A stretch of 64,000 nucleotides of DNA from assembly GCF_038007285.1 (NCBI RefSeq), contig NZ_JBBOWX010000001.1, forward strand, positions 496,001 through 560,000. Direction: 5' to 3'. This stretch comes from Sporosarcina sp. FSL K6-3457. Lineage in GTDB: Bacteria > Bacillota > Bacilli > Bacillales_A > Planococcaceae. Positions within the stretch are counted from its first letter, which is position 1. Each line of letters begins with the position of its first letter. The translations under genes and the position numbers were made by a program. Under the pieces are notes generated by a model, which saw only the letters and a list, made by a program, of their open reading frames with translations, was not told the origin of the DNA and ran no database searches. This document shows positions 44,556-53,032 of the stretch, one piece after another.

Positions 44556-44873
44556 ATCCGCCCTCAATTCTTATGAAGTAGACCTAATGATAGAAAACTT
44601 AAATAGTAGGATGTGGTTACCTATAACTATAAACAACTATCAAAAAAAAGACAGCTTCAGAGTCAAATTGTCATCTTCCTTACAAAACATCATAAAAACC
44701 TCTTGAACGGTTAGTCAGAGGGGGTTCATGAAATATTTAGTATCAAACTAGCACTGTGTTTTTACATAAGCTTTACACTATTCTTTATTTATATTTACAA
44801 TTGTTGTGTATTGTTTGATTTGAAAGGTTATCAAAGAAAAACAAATTAATTCAAAAGAAGGTGCAGGATAATA
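44556..44873. other. Divergent control region of the DeoR and Ugp-type genes
   Basis: No coding frame. It holds an imperfect hairpin AACCTCT/AGAGGGGGTT (about 44697-44728) and T-rich promoter-like tracts, for example TTTACA near 44772. Repeated TTGTTGTG/TATTGTTTG words near 44800-44820 could be DeoR sites, but I could not define an operator with confidence. Confidence 0.4.
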
Positions 44874-45956
44874 GTGCAGAAAATTTCAATGAAAAATATC
44901 AGTAAGCAATATGATAACAGCCAGGAAATGATTCTTGAAAACTTCAACCTGGATATCTTTGATAAGGAATTCATTGTTTTAGTCGGTCCGTCAGGGTGTG
45001 GAAAATCAACAACATTACGCATGATTGCTGGATTAGAAAGCATCACTGCTGGAGAGCTTTCGATAAATGGACAAGTTATGAATGATGTCTCTGCAAAAAA
45101 TCGGGGCATTGCAATGGTATTTCAAAACTATGCACTTTTTCCGCACTTAAATGTATTTGATAATATTGCATTCGGTTTGAAAATTAGAAAAGAAAATAAA
45201 AAAGTAATAAAAGAACGTGTAGAGGAAACTGCACAGAAGTTAGGGCTCACCGCCTATTTAAAGCGTAAACCGAAAGATTTATCCGGAGGACAACGGCAGC
45301 GTGTTGCATTAGGTAGAGCTATCGTGCGCAATACTAATATTTTCTTAATGGATGAGCCATTATCGAATTTAGACGCCAAGCTTCGTATTCAAATGCGTGA
45401 AGAGATTATCAATTTACATAACCAATTAGGGACAACGACCGTTTATGTGACGCATGATCAAACCGAAGCAATGACAATGGCATCCCGTATTGTTGTTTTA
45501 AAAGATGGTGAGATCCAGCAAGTCGGTACACCAGATGAAATCTATATGTATCCCGCTAATATGTTTGTAGCGAGTTTTATTGGTTCACCAACTATTAACT
45601 TTTTAACGGTGAATGCGTCTCGACATGAATTGAAAATCGATAATCAAAAAATTGCCGATTTACTACTAGCAGAAGAGGTTTCTGGTGAGTTAATCGCAGG
45701 TATCCGACCAGAGGATATTGAGGTAACAGATGATCCCACCGCTATTAAACTGACTATACATCGTGTTGAAATGATGGGGGCAGACAAATTTGTATATGGA
45801 GAAATATATGGTCAAAAGCTGACCGTCCGTGTGCATAACGAATTAAACATTCAAGAGCAGCAGCATTTGATGATTAAATTAAGCCCGCATAAGGTGCATC
45901 TGTTTGATAAAAAAACAGGGAAATCCATCATTAAAGATATGGTGGTGGGTTACTAG
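44874..45956 (+). CDS. ABC transporter ATP-binding protein (UgpC/MsmK-like)
   Basis: This 360-residue ATPase powers the neighbouring importer. It has Walker A GPSGCGKST (about 39-47), signature LSGGQRQR (about 138-145), Walker B IFLMDEPLSNLD and the switch His in THDQTEA. A C-terminal regulatory TOBE-type domain (about 240-360) includes GIRPEDIEV. The start is a GTG at 44874 with GAAGGTGCAGG upstream. It is the first gene of the operon, which is less usual than having the binding protein first. Its stop overlaps the next start (TAGTG). Confidence 0.92.
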   Translation: MQKISMKNISKQYDNSQEMILENFNLDIFDKEFIVLVGPSGCGKSTTLRMIAGLESITAGELSINGQVMNDVSAKNRGIAMVFQNYALFPHLNVFDNIAFGLKIRKENKKVIKERVEETAQKLGLTAYLKRKPKDLSGGQRQRVALGRAIVRNTNIFLMDEPLSNLDAKLRIQMREEIINLHNQLGTTTVYVTHDQTEAMTMASRIVVLKDGEIQQVGTPDEIYMYPANMFVASFIGSPTINFLTVNASRHELKIDNQKIADLLLAEEVSGELIAGIRPEDIEVTDDPTAIKLTIHRVEMMGADKFVYGEIYGQKLTVRVHNELNIQEQQHLMIKLSPHKVHLFDKKTGKSIIKDMVVGY

Positions 45957-46828
45957 TGGATTCAATGAAACGTTACGGACTATTGCTTTTCTTTGTTGGC
46001 ATTCCGCTTATTCCCTTACTCGCATTTTGGTTTATCCCAATGTTTGTATCTCTTTGGTTAAGTACGACGGATTGGGATTATATTAGTCCAGAATATAACC
46101 ACGTTATGCTAGAGAACTATCAAACAATACTAACAAGTGATAATTTCTATGCGGCACTAAAAAATACTGCTTTTTTCAGTGTGATGACGGTTATACCGAC
46201 GATTATCTTTGGTCTATTATTTGCTAGTTTGTTGAAAAATGTCATGAAGGGCTCCACGCTACTTAAATCTTTACTCTTCTCACCATGGATTACACCGATG
46301 GTTGCGATGTCGATTGTGTGGACATGGATTTTTCAGCCGGATATTGGCTTGTTGAACCAGCTATTGGGTTTGCTTCATTTACCACAGCCGTCATGGCTAA
46401 CAGATTCTAATACTGCCATGTGGGCAATTATTATAGTATCTATTTGGAAAAATGCGGGCTGGGCAATGATTTTCTATGCAGATGCACTATCAAAAATACC
46501 TGGTGAACTGTATGAGGTTGGGGAAATTGAAGGGACTTCCTGGTGGCAAAACAATCGATTCATTACAATTCCGTTAGTTTCGCCGACTACTTTATTTTTA
46601 ATTATTATTTCTCTGATTGATGCCATTCAGGCCTATGACCAAATCCAGGTTATGACGCAGGGAGGGCCAGCCGGTAGTACGCGAACATTATTATACTTAT
46701 ACTACCAAATGGCGTTTGAGCAATTTAATATGGGACAGGCCACTGCGCTGTCAACGATTATCGTCATATTAACGGGTTTACTCGCTTTCATCTTATTCTA
46801 CACATCGAAAAAATGGGTTCATTATTAA
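45956..46828 (+). CDS. ABC transporter permease (UgpA-like)
   Basis: This 290-residue membrane protein has six membrane segments and the EAA-type coupling loop (DALSKIPGELYEVGEIEGTSWWQNNRFITIPLVSPT, about 180-215). The start is the GTG at 45956, overlapping the stop of the ATPase gene, so translation is coupled. It pairs with the following UgpE-like permease to form the pore. Substrate class: carbohydrate or glycerol-phosphate type. Confidence 0.92.
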   Translation: MDSMKRYGLLLFFVGIPLIPLLAFWFIPMFVSLWLSTTDWDYISPEYNHVMLENYQTILTSDNFYAALKNTAFFSVMTVIPTIIFGLLFASLLKNVMKGSTLLKSLLFSPWITPMVAMSIVWTWIFQPDIGLLNQLLGLLHLPQPSWLTDSNTAMWAIIIVSIWKNAGWAMIFYADALSKIPGELYEVGEIEGTSWWQNNRFITIPLVSPTTLFLIIISLIDAIQAYDQIQVMTQGGPAGSTRTLLYLYYQMAFEQFNMGQATALSTIIVILTGLLAFILFYTSKKWVHY

Positions 46829-46842
46829 GGAGGACGAAGAAA

Positions 46843-47682
46843 ATGCACCAAACGGTTCATACATCCAAAACTTTTTTTCGGTACACCTTCCTAATAATCT
46901 TTAGTTTGATAATGGTATTTCCGCTTATTTGGATGATGTTAAGTTCTTTGAAAACTACTGAAGAAATTTTCTCAGTACCTTTAACGCTTTTCCCGGAAAC
47001 GCTGCAATGGAGCAACTTTACAGGGGCACTAGAGCTAGCACCATTTTGGTTATATATGTTCAATAGTGCTTTTACGTCGGTCTGTATTGTTGTCCTTCAA
47101 GTCGTTTTATCGAGCATGATTGCTTATGCACTGACACAGCTAAAGTTTAGAGGGAAATCGCTGTTATTCAATTCGATACTAATTACGTATATGCTACCGG
47201 CCGCGGCTACTTATGTACCGAGTTATATATTGCTCTCCAAGATGGGGTTACTTGATTCTTTGACTGGTATTGTCATTTCGAATGTGGCAAGTGTCTTTAC
47301 TATTTTCTTGCTACGGCAAGCATTTTTGCAAGTGCCAAAGGAAATGATTGAAGCAGCTCGATCTGAAGGTGCCAATGATTTTACCGTATTGATGAGGGTT
47401 ATGATTCCGATGTGTAAATCGACAATTTTCATAGCTAGCTTAATTGGCTTTGTGTCGATGTATAACAATTATTTATGGCCATCATTAATCGTTAAAAGCC
47501 AGGAAAAGTATTTGATTACAGTTGGTCTTAATCGATTTTTCACGAATGTAGGGTCTTTTGCCGATACTTGGCCTTTAATAATGGCAGCGAACGTGCTAAC
47601 TGTCTTACCACTTTTACTATTGTTTGTGCTGTTAAATAAGTGGTTTATAAAAGGAATCAGTGACAACGGCTTAAAAGGATAA
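46843..47682 (+). CDS. ABC transporter permease (UgpE-like)
   Basis: This 279-residue membrane protein has six membrane segments and the coupling loop EMIEAARSEGANDFTVLMRVMIPMCKS (about 165-195). The start at 46843 has AAGGAGGACG upstream and lies 14 bases after the previous stop; an in-frame ATG at 46813 would overlap that gene. It forms the second half of the permease pore. Confidence 0.92.
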   Translation: MHQTVHTSKTFFRYTFLIIFSLIMVFPLIWMMLSSLKTTEEIFSVPLTLFPETLQWSNFTGALELAPFWLYMFNSAFTSVCIVVLQVVLSSMIAYALTQLKFRGKSLLFNSILITYMLPAAATYVPSYILLSKMGLLDSLTGIVISNVASVFTIFLLRQAFLQVPKEMIEAARSEGANDFTVLMRVMIPMCKSTIFIASLIGFVSMYNNYLWPSLIVKSQEKYLITVGLNRFFTNVGSFADTWPLIMAANVLTVLPLLLLFVLLNKWFIKGISDNGLKG

Positions 47683-47705
47683 ATAAAAAAAGAGGAGTGT
47701 TTCAA

Positions 47706-49016
47706 ATGAAAAAGAATTTATTATTTGCGCTTATTATGTCGGCATTGATGATGGTGTTAGCAGCATGTACAACAAGTGAAGCTGGGGAAAGTAGTACAGG
47801 CTCAGAACCTTCAGGTCCCGTTACAATTGAGTTTTGGTATGGTCTTGGCAGTGAAGCAGATATAAAAATGAAAGAAATTATCAAAGATTTTAATGCATCG
47901 CAGGATGAAGTAATTGTTGAAGCGATTCCTCAAGCAAGCTATTCAGAAACCTACCAAAAGCTGCAAGCAGCGATTGCAGCGAAGGACGCACCGGGCTTAT
48001 TCATCACAGAGTCTAGTTCTCTTGTGGATTTAGCAAGTAAATCAGCATTAGCGCCATTAAATAAGTATGCAAGTGAAGATAGTATTTTTGATAAAGATGA
48101 TTTCTTAGATGTATTTATTGATGCGGCGTATGTTGGTGAAGAGTTATATGCATTACCAGCTTACGGGACAACACAAGTTATGTATTTCCGTAAAGACATT
48201 TATGAACAAGCGGGAATTGATCCAAAAGAAGCATTCTCATCTTGGGAAAATGTCGCTGAAATATCTAAAAAGCTGCAAGAACAAGGTGTAGTGGAATACG
48301 GTCATTTACCAATGTGGGGGAGCGGAAACTTAATAGATATCGCATTAAGTAATGGTGGAGAAATGTTGAGTGAAGATGGTAAGGAAGTATTAATAGATAG
48401 CAAAGCTTGGACGGATTCTTGGGAATTTATGCGTAAGCAAATTCACGATAATAAAACAATGAAAGTCAACTCTGGCGGACAAGGCTGGGAATACTGGTAT
48501 AAAACAATTGATGAAGTATTAGCTGGTAAAGCAGCAGGATACACGGGTTCATCAGGAGATAAAGGGGACCTTGACTTCACGGTTATTGATTCTATTCCAC
48601 AACCGGGTTTAAACGGTAACGCAGCAGCTCCTATTGTAGGTGCATTATTTATGGCTGTTCCAGCTATTAATAGCGATGAAGAAGTTGCAGCTGCCTATAA
48701 ATTTATGAGCTACTTCTCGAGTGCAGAGGTGAATGTGGATTGGGCGGAGCATATCGGCTATATTCCGGTGCGTGAATCTGCAATGGAAGTTCCCGAATAT
48801 GCAGCATTCATCGAAGAAAATCCTTATGCAGGAATTCCATATAAACAAGCATTGACAGGTTCACCAGATTTCGTAGATCCAACAGGAGGAAAAATCTTCG
48901 ATGCCATCTCCATTGCAGCAGATAAAGTAGAGCTTCAAAACGTTTCTGTAGAGGAAGCCTTGAAAGAAGCGAAAAAAGTAGCACAGGAAGCATTAGACAA
49001 ACACAATAATCAATAA
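47706..49016 (+). CDS. ABC transporter substrate-binding lipoprotein (UgpB-like)
   Basis: This 436-residue lipoprotein has the lipobox LAAC (Cys20) and a family 1 binding fold. VTIEFWYGLGSEADIKMKEIIKDFNAS starts the mature part, and PAYGTTQVMYFRKDIYEQAGIDP (about 145-168) is the typical second block. The start at 47706 has GAGGAGTG upstream. It is the fourth gene of the operon. The resemblance is to glycerol-3-phosphate or glycerophosphodiester binding proteins, but the ligand cannot be fixed from sequence alone. Confidence 0.9.
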   Translation: MKKNLLFALIMSALMMVLAACTTSEAGESSTGSEPSGPVTIEFWYGLGSEADIKMKEIIKDFNASQDEVIVEAIPQASYSETYQKLQAAIAAKDAPGLFITESSSLVDLASKSALAPLNKYASEDSIFDKDDFLDVFIDAAYVGEELYALPAYGTTQVMYFRKDIYEQAGIDPKEAFSSWENVAEISKKLQEQGVVEYGHLPMWGSGNLIDIALSNGGEMLSEDGKEVLIDSKAWTDSWEFMRKQIHDNKTMKVNSGGQGWEYWYKTIDEVLAGKAAGYTGSSGDKGDLDFTVIDSIPQPGLNGNAAAPIVGALFMAVPAINSDEEVAAAYKFMSYFSSAEVNVDWAEHIGYIPVRESAMEVPEYAAFIEENPYAGIPYKQALTGSPDFVDPTGGKIFDAISIAADKVELQNVSVEEALKEAKKVAQEALDKHNNQ

Positions 49017-49034
49017 ATAAGACGGGGTGAGTGC

Positions 49035-50477
49035 ATGTTGCGGGATACTATCAAAATCGAACTGCTAGATGATTCTGGTGAAAAAGTGCTGAATAACAAA
49101 TTTACAGTTGATGTTGCAGAACATGTCCAATCCATTAGTCTGCGGCTCTATCATATAAAAAGTATCTGGGGTACTTATTTGGTATACGATCCTAGTGGGC
49201 AATTACGGGCGCAATATTTAACAGGTAAAACGCCGCAGCCAGTCATGATTCATGAACAACCAAAGCGAACGAGTCCTTATACAATCGGTGGACCGATTGC
49301 AGCGGGGACATGGACAATCGATTTCGTCGCTGCAGTCAGTCAGCAGGAAGAGATGGAAAAACCATTTTTAGAAGTGCAATTTAATGGTGAAAGCAATGTC
49401 CAATCAGTAGATGAGTTAGGTTGGAATCAGCCAGATGCAAATACTCTTTTACTATCTACGAATAGCTCCGAGCAAATGATAAAGCCTGAAGCAAGGTGGT
49501 ACAAGGGTGATTTTCATACCCATACCATCTACTCAGATGGACAAATGACAAGAGAAGAAAATATAGCAAGTGCAAAAAATCAGCAATTGGATTTCTTCGT
49601 CGCAACGGATCATAATATCGTACCAACCTCTTGGGTAAATGATACCTCCATACTTGTATTACCAGGAATAGAAGTGACAGCACCACTTGGTCATTTCAAT
49701 ATTTTAAATACGAACACATCTCCTTTTGTTGAAAATAGACTGGCAGATATGTTGACAGAGCAAGGGATGAATAGCATTATCAATGGGTATTATGGAGATG
49801 CGCTTATTTCGATAAACCACCCGTTTTTAACCGAATGGAAATGGTTGTTTAAAGATACACCGTTGCATAAAGTAGACACGCTTGAAATTTGGAATGATCC
49901 AACCTATTCCGCTAATCCGCAGGCAACGGAATGGGCATTAATTGCTTGGGATATCTTATTAAAAGATGGTCATAAAATTACTGGAATTGGTGGATCGGAC
50001 TCTCATTTGAAGCCAGACGAACGCTATGAGGGCAGTGAAGAAGCATCTCTCATCGGAGATCCGGGAACATTTGTTTATTGTGAAGGGCTATCAACTCATA
50101 ATCTAGTGAAGGCCTTGAAAAATGGACGTGTTTTCGTTTCAAGAGGTGAACAGATCGACTTCAAGCTCGATGGTTTCATAGCGGGAGATCAAAGCGATAT
50201 ACTGACAGGTCAAATAGCAGCAAAGGTCCATTCACATGATGATGTTGAAATCGAGTGGATTGTCGATGGTCAGATTGCATCGAAAGAGAAGGGCAACCAA
50301 TCTAGCTTCCAATTTGATTGGAACGACAATGCTTATCATTATATTCGAGTAAATGTAAGAAAAGAGGATGGCACACTTTATGGCTTTACAAACCCCATTT
50401 ATTTTAATGACAAGCGTCCATCACTTGATACATGGGGGCAGCTGCTAGAGCTTATGCAGGTGCATATAAATGATTAA
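49035..50477 (+). CDS. PHP-domain metal-dependent phosphoesterase (CehA/McbA-like)
   Basis: This 480-residue enzyme has an N-terminal beta-rich domain (about 1-150) and a PHP catalytic domain (about 158-380). Metal-binding motifs are visible: GDFHTHTIYSDG (HxH), TDHN and GIEVTAPLGHFN, a later His in SINHPFL and GIGGSDSHLKP. A small C-terminal beta domain follows. PHP enzymes of this type cleave phosphoesters or related bonds. The gene lies in an operon with a Ugp-type importer and a HAD phosphatase, so it may split an imported phosphodiester. No signal peptide: cytoplasmic. GACGGGGTGAGTGC precedes the ATG. Confidence 0.88.
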   Translation: MLRDTIKIELLDDSGEKVLNNKFTVDVAEHVQSISLRLYHIKSIWGTYLVYDPSGQLRAQYLTGKTPQPVMIHEQPKRTSPYTIGGPIAAGTWTIDFVAAVSQQEEMEKPFLEVQFNGESNVQSVDELGWNQPDANTLLLSTNSSEQMIKPEARWYKGDFHTHTIYSDGQMTREENIASAKNQQLDFFVATDHNIVPTSWVNDTSILVLPGIEVTAPLGHFNILNTNTSPFVENRLADMLTEQGMNSIINGYYGDALISINHPFLTEWKWLFKDTPLHKVDTLEIWNDPTYSANPQATEWALIAWDILLKDGHKITGIGGSDSHLKPDERYEGSEEASLIGDPGTFVYCEGLSTHNLVKALKNGRVFVSRGEQIDFKLDGFIAGDQSDILTGQIAAKVHSHDDVEIEWIVDGQIASKEKGNQSSFQFDWNDNAYHYIRVNVRKEDGTLYGFTNPIYFNDKRPSLDTWGQLLELMQVHIND

Positions 50478-51180
50478 AGGCATTTTGTTTGATAAAGACG
50501 GGACATTAATCGAATTTAATAGTTTATGGATTGATTCAACCTATGAATTTTTAAAGAATATTACCCAAATCCACAATCAAGAAAGTAAGCTTGAAGAACT
50601 TGCATTCAAAATTGGCCTGGAAGGTCAAACAGTTCGTGAGGATAGTGCACTTGCTGGAAAAACATCAGCTGATTTAGCTGATATCATTAGCAACGTGTTA
50701 ATGGTAGATTTTGATGGGATTTTAAAAGAGTTGAACCATTTTTACTATCAAAAAATCAAAGAAAATCCTGAGAAAATCAAGCCCGTTTGCAATTTGTCGG
50801 CGTTATTTACACAGTTAAAATCGAATGGTCTAAAGATTGGGATTGTGACGGCTGATAACTACGATGTTACAAAATATATATTGGAGGTTCTTCAGCTTTT
50901 AGAATACGTGGATTTTATTGCGACAGCTGATTTGTATGAGAGAAAGCCACATGTAGAAGCATTACAGGTATTTTGTCACCAACAGAACCTAGAACTAGAT
51001 GAGGTCATTCATATCGGTGATACGTCCATTGATATGGAATTCTCCAAGCATTGTTTATATGGCGTTGGTGTTTTAACAGGTGTCGGCTCTGCATCGCTAT
51101 TATCGACCTATACGCCATATGTGTTAAACAATGTTGCAGATTTAATTGATCATGATGGGAAAGTAACATTCCCAGCGTAA
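50470..51180 (+). CDS. HAD-family phosphatase
   Basis: This 236-residue enzyme has the HAD motifs FDKDGTL (Asp8 nucleophile, Asp10), a helical cap domain (about 15-80), VTAD (motif II), KPHVEA (motif III Lys) and HIGDTSIDM (motif IV acidic residues). Its start overlaps the end of the PHP gene by 8 bases, so they are translated together. It is closest in style to phosphoglycolate-phosphatase-like proteins. In this operon it could remove phosphate from the product of the PHP enzyme. It is the last gene of the importer operon. Confidence 0.9.
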   Translation: MIKGILFDKDGTLIEFNSLWIDSTYEFLKNITQIHNQESKLEELAFKIGLEGQTVREDSALAGKTSADLADIISNVLMVDFDGILKELNHFYYQKIKENPEKIKPVCNLSALFTQLKSNGLKIGIVTADNYDVTKYILEVLQLLEYVDFIATADLYERKPHVEALQVFCHQQNLELDEVIHIGDTSIDMEFSKHCLYGVGVLTGVGSASLLSTYTPYVLNNVADLIDHDGKVTFPA

Positions 51181-51190
51181 GAAAAATGGG

Positions 51191-51225
51191 GCTGTTGAAC
51201 CTTACTGGGTTTAGCAGCTTTCATT
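51191..51225 (+). terminator. Terminator of the Ugp-type operon
   Basis: GCTGTTGAACC pairs fully with GGTTTAGCAGC, including G-U pairs, and is followed by TTTCATTTTC, 10 bases after the stop. Confidence 0.7.
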
Positions 51226-51253
51226 TTCAATCAAAAATAGTGAGGAATTGTGT

Positions 51254-51568
51254 ATGTATGGAATATTTTTCATTCTCTTAATAGCAATCATTTTTGAAGT
51301 AATGGGGACAACGCTTTTAAATCCAGCATTGCATATGGGTAAAGGTAAACGAATGGTGGGTATTGGTATATTTTTTACGTTTTCATTTTATCTATTAGCA
51401 ACTGTCATGCAAACCCTTCCGATAGGCGTTGTTTATGCGACTTGGAGCGGCGTTGGAATGGCTCTCATTATCCTGGTCGGATTGGTGTTATTTAAAGAGA
51501 AAATGTCAAAGAAAAAGGGTATCGGATTAGTAATCACAATTGTAGGTCTTGTGATGATCAATTTATGA
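51254..51568 (+). CDS. SMR-family multidrug/cation efflux subunit 1
   Basis: This 104-residue protein has four membrane segments and belongs to the small multidrug resistance family. The membrane-embedded Glu lies in IAIIFEVMGTTLL (about residue 13), and GVVYATWSGVG is the conserved TM3 motif. The start at 51254 has GAGG upstream; an upstream TTG at 51248 is less likely. The second SMR gene follows by 16 bases, so the pair probably works as a heterodimer of the EbrAB/YkkCD type. The C-terminus is short, as in one partner of such pairs. Substrate unknown. Confidence 0.9.
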   Translation: MYGIFFILLIAIIFEVMGTTLLNPALHMGKGKRMVGIGIFFTFSFYLLATVMQTLPIGVVYATWSGVGMALIILVGLVLFKEKMSKKKGIGLVITIVGLVMINL

Positions 51569-51584
51569 TTTGTAGGTGAAGAAG

Positions 51585-51926
51585 ATGACAGGAGCATATT
51601 TTTTATGGATAGCGATTGCCTTAGAGGTAATGGGGGCGACGATGCTTAAATTGTCAAACGGCTTTCAAAATTTCCTGCCTACTCTATTGATTTTTGTTTT
51701 CTATGCATGTTCATATTATTTTTTTAGCAAAGTATTGAAAACGATAAGTTTATCGATAGGGTATGCCATTTGGTCGGGTGCAGGCATTTTTTTCATTACA
51801 CTTGTAGGTGTGCTGTATTGGGGAGATTCTATAAAATTGCATACTATTGTTGGAATGATCCTCGTCGTTGGAGGGATATGGTTGTTAAATAGTAAGGAGA
51901 ATGTGAAGTATTTGCTGGAAACCTGA
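51585..51926 (+). CDS. SMR-family multidrug/cation efflux subunit 2
   Basis: This 113-residue four-helix protein has the embedded Glu in WIAIALEVMGATMLKLSNG and a TM3 motif SIGYAIWSGAG. The start at 51585 has TAGGTGA upstream, 16 bases after the first SMR gene. Two non-identical SMR genes in tandem usually form a two-component exporter. It differs from the partner in keeping a Lys in the first loop and in having a longer tail. Confidence 0.9.
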   Translation: MTGAYFLWIAIALEVMGATMLKLSNGFQNFLPTLLIFVFYACSYYFFSKVLKTISLSIGYAIWSGAGIFFITLVGVLYWGDSIKLHTIVGMILVVGGIWLLNSKENVKYLLET

Positions 51927-51940
51927 TGCTATGGTAAAAG

Positions 51941-52031
51941 CTTCAGCCGCCAAAATTGTATCTTTGGCGGCTTTTCCCTAGTTAGAAACCTCTCTATTCC
52001 CTCATTCCAATAAGCATTAGCACTTCGTGTA
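51941..52031. repeat. Intergenic repeat family 2, copy 2 (between convergent genes)
   Basis: The hairpin GCCGCCAAA/TTTGGCGGC (51946-51971) is followed by TTTTCCCTAGTTAG, CCTCTCTATTCCCTC and TTAGCACTTCGTGTA, matching 40151-40239. The T-run after the stem could end the SMR transcript. The element lies between the SMR pair and the minus-strand glnL gene. Confidence 0.8.
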
Positions 52032-52095
52032 CAAGTTATTTGGGTTAATCAGTAGGCATGAAAAATATGTTAGTTTGGATGACTGTCATCCAAAA

Positions 52096-53028
52096 TTATG
52101 CATTCCCTTCTAAACGCTTCGCCTCAAAAAACAACACCTGAATAAATTTCTTTGTATTGACCCGAGTTGGTGTATGAGGAGAAGGTGACTCATCCTCTAA
52201 TTCTCTCATTTTTTGTCGAACAACTGTAAAATCAAAAAAGCTAGATGCGTAATTTTCAAATTTAGAATTCCCGTAATCTGCTAGACCTAAGGATGCAAAA
52301 TGATTAAGGGAGCTAGTAATCACTCTGCGAAGTCGTTGTTCGGAAGCTTTTATTTCTCGATTGATTTCTACAGATGTGGCTGAAGATCCTAGTTTTTTCT
52401 TTGAAATTTCAAGGATTAGATCCTTTAAAGAAGGGAAATCTTGCTCAACGGTTTTATTGCGCCTTAAGGTGAATAAGTAATGAAGAATATCTATCAAATC
52501 TCTTGAGCCGTTTTCGCCCAAAATACCTAGCTCTGCTAATAGGAATTCACCAATTTTCGTTATACTTTCTTCAGATGAATGGGTAGCTGTCGTCGGCGAA
52601 GGATCTTTTATGTGTAAAAGGTTTCCAATGGATACCTTGATGTCATGTATTGAATTTTCCAATTGGATGCGTTCGACTACTTTTTGAATAACGGTAATCA
52701 TTTCTATTCGGTTGATAGGTTTTATAATGTAATAATCGACGCCAAGGGAATAGGCTTCACCAATTAACTCTTTCGTTTCTACTTGGGAGATCATGATAAA
52801 TTTCCCTTTAAAGTCATTTAGTAAATGTCGAATTGTTTCAATTCCATCTCGATTGGGCATGAGTAAGTCGATAAAAAGAATATCTACTTTATGCATATTC
52901 AAAAAGGAGCTTTCTAGCTGATCACCGTCTGCTGCTTCCCCAACGATTTCACCTAAATTCTCATCCTCGATAATTTGAGTTAATATCGATCGAATGGCAA
53001 TATCATCATCCACTATAAAAAAACGCAT
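52096..53028 (-). CDS. glnL: Response regulator GlnL (YcbB-like)
   Basis: This 310-residue regulator has a receiver domain (about 1-120; acidic DDD near residues 7-9, phosphorylated Asp in FIDLLMPNRDG near 54, Lys in YYIIKPINR). The C-terminal YcbB-type DNA-binding domain (about 160-300, with KIGEFLLAELGILGENGSRDLIDI) is characteristic of this small family. It starts 4 bases after the kinase gene. In B. subtilis, GlnK-GlnL activates glutamine uptake and use. Here the divergent operon encodes a glutamine-type ABC importer. Confidence 0.9.
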   Translation of the reverse strand: MRFFIVDDDIAIRSILTQIIEDENLGEIVGEAADGDQLESSFLNMHKVDILFIDLLMPNRDGIETIRHLLNDFKGKFIMISQVETKELIGEAYSLGVDYYIIKPINRIEMITVIQKVVERIQLENSIHDIKVSIGNLLHIKDPSPTTATHSSEESITKIGEFLLAELGILGENGSRDLIDILHYLFTLRRNKTVEQDFPSLKDLILEISKKKLGSSATSVEINREIKASEQRLRRVITSSLNHFASLGLADYGNSKFENYASSFFDFTVVRQKMRELEDESPSPHTPTRVNTKKFIQVLFFEAKRLEGNA

Positions 53029-53032
53029 TACA

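Noticed and set aside
51186-51253. Guanidine-type riboswitch in front of the SMR pair
   Set aside because: The leader is only about 70 bases, is taken up by the upstream terminator and shows no riboswitch motif.
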